From Bauldia sp. (GTDB lineage: Bacteria > Pseudomonadota > Alphaproteobacteria > Rhizobiales > Kaistiaceae): DNA of 6,610 nt. The stretch lies in NCBI GenBank assembly GCA_020442095.1, contig JAGRKY010000657.1, forward strand, positions 1 to 6,610. Direction: 5' to 3'. The position numbers and the translations under genes are program-made. Each line of letters opens with the position of its first letter. The first letter of the stretch is position 1. The notes under the pieces are model-generated. The model was not told the DNA's origin, searched no databases, and was given only the letters and a program-made list of their open reading frames with translations. Of this stretch, positions 1 through 4,919 are shown in pieces.

Positions 1-805
1 GGGCCCCGAGCGAGAGGCCCTGGATGAGGTGTTTGCGCAAGAACGGCAGCAGCGCAAAAACCGGCAGGAGCGACACGACGGTCGCAGCGGCAAGCGGCGC
101 GATCTCCACGCCGGCATGCGTCTCTAGGCTGGCGAGGCCGACCGGCAGCGTCTGCGTATCGGGACCGGACAGCACCAGCACGAACAGGAATTCGTTCCAG
201 CTCAGGATGAAGCCGAGCAGGCCGGCGGCGAGGATGCCCGGCGCGGCAACCGGAACGGCAACGAAGAGGAAGGCCTGCCAGCGCGAGGCGCCATCCACCC
301 GCGCCGCCTCTTCGAGCCGGGCCATGTCGCCTTCGAAGAACGAAACCAGCATCCAGGAAAGGAAGGGCAGCGAGATCGTCAGATGGGCAACGATCAGCGC
401 TAACCGGCTCTGCGTCAGTCCGACCAGCAGGAACACGCCGAAGAGCGGTAGCACCAGAATGATCGGCGGCAGCATCTGGCTCGCGAGGACCCCGAGCCTG
501 AGGAACGCGCCACCGGTGTTGAGCCGGGCGAAGCTGTAGGCCATCGCGGTGGCGAGCGGCAGGGCGATCAGCGTCGAGGCGGTCGCGACGATGAAGCTGT
601 TGGCGAACCAGGAGACGAAGGGATAGCGCTGGAAGATGTCGATGTAGTTCATCAGCCCGAGCGTGCCGATCTCGGGGGGAATCTTGTAGGCGGTGAGCTT
701 GTCGGTAAGGCTGACCCGGACGATCCAGATCAGTGGCATCAGGATGACGAGCGAGAAGACCGTCAGGATCACATGAGGAACGAACTTCTTCGCGATCCGA
801 TTCAT
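1..805 (-). CDS. Carbohydrate ABC transporter permease, MalG type (3' end cut by window edge)
   Basis: This is the inner-membrane permease subunit of a binding-protein-dependent sugar importer. Reading down from the ATG at 805-803 gives 268 open codons to the left edge. It has the six hydrophobic stretches of a MalG-type protein, at about residues 9-30, 68-93, 103-130, 135-157, 188-213 and 236-256. The cytoplasmic EAA loop that docks on the ATPase is clear at residues 165-174 (EEAARVDGAS), followed by VPVAAPG at 184-190. The last visible residues (HLIQGLSLGA) match the usual family end, so only about 3-10 residues should be missing. The start lies 7 bases after the stop of the SDR gene, with only a weak ribosome site, so translation is probably coupled to it. 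The partner permease, ATPase and binding protein are not in the window. The substrate is not determinable; a sugar or polyol is likely from the context. The permease assignment is firm. Confidence 0.93.
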   Translation of the reverse strand, partial: MNRIAKKFVPHVILTVFSLVILMPLIWIVRVSLTDKLTAYKIPPEIGTLGLMNYIDIFQRYPFVSWFANSFIVATASTLIALPLATAMAYSFARLNTGGAFLRLGVLASQMLPPIILVLPLFGVFLLVGLTQSRLALIVAHLTISLPFLSWMLVSFFEGDMARLEEAARVDGASRWQAFLFVAVPVAAPGILAAGLLGFILSWNEFLFVLVLSGPDTQTLPVGLASLETHAGVEIAPLAAATVVSLLPVFALLPFLRKHLIQGLSLGA

Positions 806-812
806 TGCCCGG

Positions 813-1589
813 TCAGTCCATCCTCACGCCGCCGGTGACGTTGATCGCTTCCCCGGTGATGAAGCCCGACAGGTCGCTGGCAAGGAAGAGGACCGTCTTC
901 GCCACATCCTCCGGTTCCTCGAGGCGGCCCATCGGCGTCTGGCCGACATAGTCGGCGATGACCTCCGCCTCGCTCATGCCGCGGAGATCCGCCTCCCAGG
1001 TCACCTCGCGCTCCTGCATCGAGGTGCGAACGAAACCGGGGCAGACGCAGTTGACCCGGATGCCGTCGCTCGCCACTTCGCGCGCCAGGGCCTGGGTGAA
1101 ACCGAGGACCGCGAACTTGCTCGCCGAATAATGGGCAAGCCACGGCGCCCCGACCTTGGCGGCGAGCGATGCCGTATTGACGATCACCCCCTTGTTGCCG
1201 GTCGCCAGGAAGTGCCTGACCGCGCATTGGTTGGTCAGGAAGACGCCGCGGGCGTTGACGTCGAAATTGAAGTCCCAGTCCTTGTCGGTGAGCTCGACGA
1301 CCAGCCGCATGCTGGAAACGCCGGCATTGGCACAGAGGATGTCATAGCCACCGAAGGTCGTTTCGATCGCGGCAAAGCAGGCCTCGACACTCGCCCGGTC
1401 GCTTACGTCGATGCCGAAGCCCTCGGCCCCGTTGCCGAGCCGGGCGGCCAGTTCCTTGGCAGCGGCCTCGTCAAGGTCCGCCGCCGCCACGCGGACGCCC
1501 TCGGCGGCCAGAGCCTGGCAGATGGCTTGCCCGATGCCCCTTGCCGCACCGGTTACCACTGCTCGTTTCCTAGATAGGCTGACTAGCAT
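813..1589 (-). CDS. SDR-family NAD(P)-dependent oxidoreductase, probable sugar/polyol dehydrogenase
   Basis: This is a classical short-chain dehydrogenase/reductase of 258 residues, within the normal 250-260 range, and cytosolic. From the chosen start the Rossmann motif TGAARGIG is at residues 13-20 and NAG at 88-90. The catalytic tetrad is N112, S141, Y154 and K158 (YSASK). PGFVRT at 184-189 and the C-terminal INVTGG at 249-254 are also typical. Asp38, at the end of the second beta strand, is the usual sign of preference for NAD over NADP. I chose the ATG at 1589-1587 because it puts the first beta strand at residues 9-13, as in the family. A longer form from a TTG at 1649 would translate the promoter/operator region and adds no recognisable sequence. 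It is the first gene of an operon with the sugar permease, which supports oxidation of the imported sugar or polyol. Annotation as 3-oxoacyl-ACP reductase is possible by similarity but less likely here. Confidence 0.93.
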   Translation of the reverse strand: MLVSLSRKRAVVTGAARGIGQAICQALAAEGVRVAAADLDEAAAKELAARLGNGAEGFGIDVSDRASVEACFAAIETTFGGYDILCANAGVSSMRLVVELTDKDWDFNFDVNARGVFLTNQCAVRHFLATGNKGVIVNTASLAAKVGAPWLAHYSASKFAVLGFTQALAREVASDGIRVNCVCPGFVRTSMQEREVTWEADLRGMSEAEVIADYVGQTPMGRLEEPEDVAKTVLFLASDLSGFITGEAINVTGGVRMD

Positions 1590-1604
1590 CGCCCCCGACC
1601 GCTT

Positions 1605-1622
1605 GTGATCATTATCGATCAC
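1605..1622. promoter_or_regulatory. Candidate operator: perfect 6-6-6 inverted repeat
   Basis: The sequence GTGATC-ATTATC-GATCAC has perfect 6-base arms around a 6-base centre. It overlaps the last bases of the proposed -10 box of the SDR-permease operon and covers the expected transcription start. That is where a repressor would block initiation. The adjacent DeoR-family gene is the obvious candidate protein. The repeat is seen directly; its role is inferred. Confidence 0.55.
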
Positions 1623-1649
1623 TATGAGGGAGGATACTGGCTCAATCAA
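1621..1649 (-). promoter_or_regulatory. Candidate sigma-70 type promoter for the SDR-permease operon
   Basis: Read on the minus strand, TTGATT (1649-1644) and CATAGT (1626-1621) are separated by 17 bases. Each matches the -35/-10 consensus at 4 of 6 positions. The start would fall near 1614, about 25 bases before the SDR ATG. The match is modest, and the overlap with the inverted repeat is the main support. Confidence 0.4.
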
Positions 1650-1704
1650 GCGCAGATATGATATGTGCGGATAGCGGACTGCAAAAATCGGATTGAATGA
1701 AAAC

Positions 1705-1718
1705 GATCACATAGATCA
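1705..1718. promoter_or_regulatory. Second GATCA pair at the regulator's start codon, possible autoregulatory site
   Basis: GATCA occurs at 1705-1709 and again at 1714-1718, ending on the first base of the regulator's ATG. The same pentamer occurs as a pair at 1607-1611 and 1617-1621 in the inverted repeat on the other side of the intergenic region. A repressor binding both could control both divergent units. GATC is self-complementary and short, so chance recurrence is possible. Confidence 0.3.
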
Positions 1719-2506
1719 TGGCACCCAGTCGTAACCGGACGGCGTCACGGCAGGCTGATCTTGTTGCCCGGCTCAACCAGGCCGGCTTCATGAGTGTCGG
1801 CGATCTCGCCGTGGCGACCGGCGTTTCGGAGATCACGGTTCGCCGCGATCTGGCGCTGCTGGAACGCACCGGCGCCGTCCGCCGCACCCATGGCGGCGCA
1901 CTCGGTCTGCGGCGGGGTGATGCGAGCGCCTTTGATGCGGAGGAGCCGAGCTTCGAAGCGCGGCGTCGGCGGAATGGCGCGGCCAAGATCCGCATCGCCC
2001 GCACCGCCGAGCGTCTGATCGAGCCAGGCATGTCGATTGCCATCGACACCGGAACGACAACCTTCGAACTCGCGCGACTGGTCGGAGGCATCGCGGAGCT
2101 GCAGATCGTCAGCAACAGCACGCGCGTCGCCTCGGTTCTCGCCAACTCCCCCAGTCCCGTCTACGTGGTTGCCGGGCGGGTGCGCGGCCGCGAGCTCTCT
2201 ATCTACGGCCAGCGGGCCGTCGACTCCCTCCGCGACTACAGCTTCGACATCTTCTTTCTCGGCATTTCCGGGATCACCGCAGACGGCCTTTACGATTACT
2301 CGCCGGAAGATGCGGAGGTGAAACGCGCCTTCATGGCCCGTGCCACTCGCGTCGTCGCGCTGTGCGACTCGGCGAAGTTCAACCGGAAGGCCATGGTGCG
2401 GGTGGCGGAACCGGCCGAGGTCCAGGCGCTGGTCTGCGACGCCAGGCCCGACCCGGCCCTCGACGGCGCCCTTGGCCGGGCGGGAGTCGAAGTGATCGTC
2501 CCTTAG
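1718..2506 (+). CDS. DeoR/GlpR-family transcriptional regulator
   Basis: This is a 262-residue repressor of the DeoR family, the normal length for the family. The N-terminal winged helix-turn-helix spans about residues 11-60, including VSEITVRRDL (36-45) and the family signature RRTHGGAL (55-62). The C-terminal sugar-phosphate-sensing domain follows, with IAIDTGTTTFELA (107-119), a central ISNS-like strand (IVSNST, 130-135), FFLGISGI (179-186) and DSAKF (217-221). Family members usually repress sugar catabolic operons and respond to a phosphorylated or modified sugar. It is transcribed away from the SDR-permease operon and sits next to the hydrolase gene, so it probably regulates the divergent operon and perhaps itself. 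The ATG at 1718 is fixed by an in-frame TAG at 1712-1714 and by the position of the DNA-binding domain. No Shine-Dalgarno sequence is visible before it, which is unusual and may mean low or leaderless translation. Confidence 0.94.
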   Translation: MAPSRNRTASRQADLVARLNQAGFMSVGDLAVATGVSEITVRRDLALLERTGAVRRTHGGALGLRRGDASAFDAEEPSFEARRRRNGAAKIRIARTAERLIEPGMSIAIDTGTTTFELARLVGGIAELQIVSNSTRVASVLANSPSPVYVVAGRVRGRELSIYGQRAVDSLRDYSFDIFFLGISGITADGLYDYSPEDAEVKRAFMARATRVVALCDSAKFNRKAMVRVAEPAEVQALVCDARPDPALDGALGRAGVEVIVP

Positions 2507-2562
2507 GAACCCCATCGTGCATTCCGGCAGTCCCCGGTTTTGACCGTGAAGATCGTCTCCAT

Positions 2563-2581
2563 TGGTGCCAAACTGGCTCCA
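2563..2581. promoter_or_regulatory. Tandem TGGnnCCA motif, possible operator upstream of the hydrolase
   Basis: Two dyad-symmetric octamers, TGGTGCCA (2563-2570) and TGGCTCCA (2574-2581), start 11 bases apart, about one helical turn. A TTGACC hexamer (2540-2545) lies upstream and could be a -35 box, but I see no convincing -10 at the right distance. The motif is visible; a regulatory role is inferred. Confidence 0.28.
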
Positions 2582-2594
2582 ACAGGCGTTGCGA

Positions 2595-2626
2595 TTCCCG
2601 CCGCCTGATGACCTTTCGGGCGGGAA
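2595..2626 (+). repeat. 8-base perfect inverted repeat in the hydrolase leader
   Basis: TTCCCGCC (2595-2602) and GGCGGGAA (2619-2626) are exact reverse complements around a 16-base centre. They lie just before the ribosome binding site of the hydrolase gene. In RNA this would form a GC-rich stem ending 6 bases before the GGGGAGGGG stretch. It could be an mRNA hairpin that tunes translation or a DNA operator. There is no T tract after it, so it is not a standard terminator. Confidence 0.4.
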
Positions 2627-2632
2627 GCAACC

Positions 2633-2642
2633 GGGGAGGGGA
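2633..2642 (+). promoter_or_regulatory. Strong ribosome binding site for the amidohydrolase gene
   Basis: A purine-rich GGGGAGGGGA stretch ends 8 bases before the ATG at 2651. It fixes the start of the hydrolase and is the best Shine-Dalgarno match among the starts examined in this window. Confidence 0.75.
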
Positions 2643-2650
2643 CCGAGACA

Positions 2651-3538
2651 ATGCGCGAGATCGTGGATGCCCACCATCACCTGTGGGACAAGGCGGCCCT
2701 GCCCTATCCGTGGCTGCAGGGACCGCCCTTCCCGACCATGGTGGTCGGTGATGTCACCGCGATCGCCGGCAACTATCTGGTCGATGATTTCCGGGCCGAC
2801 ACCGCCAATTACCGTCTGACCGGTTCCGTCCATATCGACGGCGGCACACCGGAAAGGATCGGGGAAACCGCCTGGCTGCAGCCGATCGCCGATCGCGAAG
2901 GCCTGCCGAGCGCGATCGTCGCGGGCGCCCAGCTGCACCAGCCCGACATCGAGGCATTCCTTGAAGAGCAGGCCTCGTTTCCGGCGGTGCGCGGCGTCCG
3001 CCACATCCTCAACTGGGACCCCGATCCGTCGGTCACCTTCATCAACCGGCCCGACCTGATGACCGATCCGGCCTGGCTGAAGGGCTATGCCGCGCTTGCC
3101 CGGCACGACATGAGCTTCGATCTCCAGGTCTATCCCTGGCAGCTCCCGGGCGCCGCCGAGGTCGCGGCAAAATTCCCCGCCATCCCGATGATCCTCAATC
3201 ACACCGGCATGCCGCTCCACCAGCACAACATGGGGCTTGAGACCTGGAAGAACGGGATGCGCAAGTTCGCCGCGGTGCCGAACACGTCCGTCAAGATTTC
3301 GGGCCTCGGCATGGTTGACTGGCAGTGGAGCGTCGACTCGATCCGGCCGCTGGTCCTGGAGACGATCGACATCTTCGGGCCTGAGCGGTGCATGTTCGCT
3401 TCGAACTTCCCCGTCGACCGGCTCTTCGGCTCCTTCGACGAAACCTATGCCGCGTTCGAGACCATCGTCGCCGGCTTCAGCGAGGCCGAACAGCACGCGA
3501 TGTTCGCGGAGAACGCCCGGCGCATCTACCGTCTTTGA
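2651..3538 (+). CDS. Amidohydrolase-2 / COG3618 family TIM-barrel hydrolase, probable sugar-lactonase-like
   Basis: This is a 295-residue TIM-barrel hydrolase of the family that includes L-fuconolactonase and other lactonases, cytosolic with no signal peptide. The first strand carries DAHHHLWD (6-13), giving the metal-type H8-x-H10 pair. Other family landmarks are YPWLQG (19-24), NYLVDDF (41-47), VRGVRHILNW (113-122), LNHTGMP (182-188), VKISGLG (214-220) and FASNFPVDRL (249-258). The strand-8 position that holds a catalytic Asp in most amidohydrolases is Asn252 here, a variant I recall from one COG3618 subgroup. The start is set by a strong ribosome site and by the HxH motif so near the N-terminus. 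It lies 144 bases after the regulator on the same strand. Next to a sugar transporter and an SDR, opening of a sugar lactone is the best guess. An amide or other ester substrate is not excluded. The family call is firm; the reaction is inferred. Confidence 0.92.
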   Translation: MREIVDAHHHLWDKAALPYPWLQGPPFPTMVVGDVTAIAGNYLVDDFRADTANYRLTGSVHIDGGTPERIGETAWLQPIADREGLPSAIVAGAQLHQPDIEAFLEEQASFPAVRGVRHILNWDPDPSVTFINRPDLMTDPAWLKGYAALARHDMSFDLQVYPWQLPGAAEVAAKFPAIPMILNHTGMPLHQHNMGLETWKNGMRKFAAVPNTSVKISGLGMVDWQWSVDSIRPLVLETIDIFGPERCMFASNFPVDRLFGSFDETYAAFETIVAGFSEAEQHAMFAENARRIYRL

Positions 3539-3631
3539 GCGATCGACGTTTCACAGAGTGCCGGCGCTCGCGAGTCGTCCCCGTGGACCCTGCTCCATTG
3601 GCTGTCGTCTTGTCGATCGAAGCAGTCTATA

Positions 3632-3659
3632 GGGCGGTGGTCCCATTTGACCTCCACCC
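3632..3659. repeat. Imperfect inverted repeat, 10-base arms
   Basis: GGGCGGTGGT (3632-3641) and ACCTCCACCC (3650-3659) pair at 8 of 10 positions around an 8-base centre. A TTGACC hexamer (3647-3652) overlaps the right arm. It could be a regulatory dyad or the decayed end of a mobile element. Neither is established. Confidence 0.3.
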
Positions 3660-3672
3660 GGCCGAAGCGGCC
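3660..3672. repeat. Short perfect hairpin before the reductase gene
   Basis: GGCCG-AAG-CGGCC forms a 5-base stem with a 3-base loop and is followed by AAAA. It begins exactly where the preceding imperfect repeat ends, about 22 bases upstream of the reductase ATG. It may affect the leader of that mRNA. Confidence 0.3.
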
Positions 3673-3694
3673 AAAATCCGGAACTGAAGACGAT

Positions 3695-4780
3695 ATGAGT
3701 GCGCCGACCGACCTCAAGCACATGAAGATTGCCGTCCTCGGCACAGGCGCCAACGGCGCTGGTATCGGGGCCGATATCGCGCGAGCCGGGCTCGACGTCA
3801 CCTTCATCGATCAGTGGCCCGCCAATGTCGAGGCAATCCGAGAGCACGGGATTCGCGTCGAGGTGGGCGGCGAATTACAGGTCACGCCGGTGCGGGCGCT
3901 TCATATCTGCGATGTCGCGACCCTGGTCGAGCCGTTCGATGCGGTTCTCGTCCTGGTCAAGGCCTATGACACCCGCTGGGCCTGCGAGCTGATCAAGCCG
4001 CATGTCGCTCCGACCGGCTTCGTCGCCAGCGTACAGAACGGCATGTCCGGCGAGACGGTGGCGGACGTCATGGGTGAGGATCGCGCCGTAGATGCCGTGA
4101 TTGAAATCACCTCCGCCATGTATGAGCCGGGCCTCGTCGAGCGACACTCCACGTTCGAGCGCTCATGGTTCGCGGTCGGCGCGCCGCGACCGGCCGGCCG
4201 GAGACATGTGCCCGCCGCGGCGGCGCTCCTTCGTCACGCCGGCACCGTCGAGGAGGTCGACGACATCCGCTCGGCCAAGTGGATGAAGCTTGTCCTAAAC
4301 GCGGGCGAGCTCGTGCCCTCGGCAATCCTCGACCTGTCGATCGCCGACTGCGCCCGCATCAACACGATGCGGCCGATCATGATCCGCGCCGGCAACGAAG
4401 CCATACGCTTCGCCAGGGAGGAGGGCCTGGAGATCCGGCCCATCTTCGGCATGGAGGGCGCCGCCGCCGCGAACCCGGACACGTTCATGGAGACCATTCT
4501 CGATGAGCTGGTCGCGCACTACGTCAAGCCGCATTCCCGTTCGACCTTCCTCCAGGACTGGATCAAGGGCCGGCGGTGCGAGGTGGACGAGATCAACGGC
4601 TCGGTCGTCGAGGGTCTCGCGCGGCACGGGCTAAGCGCGCCGGTCAATCGGGCGCTCATCGAATTCGCCCACGACATTGAACAAGGGCGGAGGCAGCGCG
4701 GGATGGATAATCTCGGCCCGCTGCTCGACCGTATCGAAGAGCTGGACGCGACCGGGAATCCGGGCTTGCGATCCATCTGA
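3695..4780 (+). CDS. Ketopantoate reductase (PanE/ApbA) family NAD(P)-dependent dehydrogenase
   Basis: This 361-residue protein belongs to the 2-dehydropantoate 2-reductase family and is longer than the roughly 300-residue E. coli PanE. The N-terminal Rossmann domain has GTGANG at 16-21, with K89 in LVLVKA and QNGMSGE at 114-120. The C-terminal all-helical domain has KWMKLVLNAG at 195-204, with K198 and N202 at the catalytic positions. STFLQD follows at 283-288 and CEVDEING at 295-302, where E296 matches the substrate-binding Glu of PanE. So the active site looks intact. I chose the ATG at 3695 over an upstream TTG at 3647, which would translate the hairpins. A later ATG at 3722 would leave only a minimal N-terminus. 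In this catabolic setting it more likely reduces or oxidises a 2-keto/2-hydroxy acid from sugar breakdown than serves coenzyme A synthesis, but true PanE activity cannot be excluded from sequence. Confidence 0.9.
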   Translation: MSAPTDLKHMKIAVLGTGANGAGIGADIARAGLDVTFIDQWPANVEAIREHGIRVEVGGELQVTPVRALHICDVATLVEPFDAVLVLVKAYDTRWACELIKPHVAPTGFVASVQNGMSGETVADVMGEDRAVDAVIEITSAMYEPGLVERHSTFERSWFAVGAPRPAGRRHVPAAAALLRHAGTVEEVDDIRSAKWMKLVLNAGELVPSAILDLSIADCARINTMRPIMIRAGNEAIRFAREEGLEIRPIFGMEGAAAANPDTFMETILDELVAHYVKPHSRSTFLQDWIKGRRCEVDEINGSVVEGLARHGLSAPVNRALIEFAHDIEQGRRQRGMDNLGPLLDRIEELDATGNPGLRSI

Positions 4781-4786
4781 CGGCCG

Positions 4787-4919
4787 TCAGGTCCTCTCCA
4801 GAAGCGGGGTGATCGCCTGACCGCCGCAGCCTCGTTGATCTCGATCCGCTCGATATCGCCGACGGCCCATCCGGCCCGGTCGAGAGCCTTACGGACGGCT
4901 GGAATCGGGCCGAATCCTG
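4787..4919 (-). pseudogene. Thiolase (acetyl-CoA acetyltransferase family) remnant with internal deletion
   Basis: This is a broken gene piece between two convergent genes. Reading the minus strand from about 4917, the frame gives GFGPIPAVRKALDRAG, then DIERIEINEA ending at 4828. This matches the thiolase segment GxGPVPAxRKALxxAG...DxDLxExNEAFA, which lies about three quarters along the roughly 390-residue enzyme. From 4831 down, a second frame gives CGGQAITPLLERT and a TGA at 4789-4787. This resembles the thiolase C-terminus (C-x-GGGQGIA-x-LxER, end). Between NEA and CGG a normal thiolase has roughly 60-70 more residues, including the catalytic His and the second Cys region, so these are deleted. 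The N-terminal three quarters are also gone. Its 5' end abuts the stop of the RND gene, and its own stop lies 6 bases from the end of the reductase gene. It cannot make an active enzyme. The family match is by eye but strong for the first segment. Confidence 0.75.

Larger units (their letters stand above)
3539..3694. other. 156-base spacer between the hydrolase and the reductase genes
   Basis: I see no gene here. It holds two adjacent inverted repeats, entered separately, and a palindromic CTCGCGAG at 3567-3574. No terminator with a T tract follows the hydrolase, so read-through to the next gene is possible. TATAGG at 3628-3633 has no well-spaced -35 partner. The spacer is longer than expected in a tight operon, so the reductase may have its own promoter that I could not pinpoint. 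Confidence 0.4.

Noticed and set aside
24..539. A 171-codon open frame on the plus strand at the left end
   Set aside because: It is antisense to the ABC permease, which has a full EAA loop and membrane segments; the plus-strand product is a low-complexity Ser/Arg/Ala shadow.
1590..1649. N-terminal extension of the SDR from a TTG at 1649
   Set aside because: It would run through the inverted repeat and promoter-like boxes, adds 20 residues with no family similarity, and the ATG at 1589 gives the normal SDR N-terminus.
2546..2608. Short GTG-started frame (VKIVSIGAKLAP... to TGA) in the spacer after the regulator, in the regulator's own frame
   Set aside because: It looks superficially protein-like, but is only 20 codons, has no ribosome site and no family I can name; a leader peptide or eroded tail is possible but unsupported.
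1745..3496. A 583-codon open frame on the minus strand across the regulator and hydrolase genes
   Set aside because: It lies antisense to two genes with clear family motifs, its translation is rich in Arg, Gly, Asp and His with no recognisable domain, and such mirror frames are common in GC-rich DNA.
3647..3694. N-terminal extension of the reductase from a TTG at 3647
   Set aside because: The extra 16 residues are basic and unlike the family, they translate the hairpin region, and there is no ribosome site before the TTG.
4781..4919. Intrinsic terminator between the convergent reductase and RND genes
   Set aside because: No stable hairpin with a T tract on either strand; the stretch is explained by the thiolase relic.
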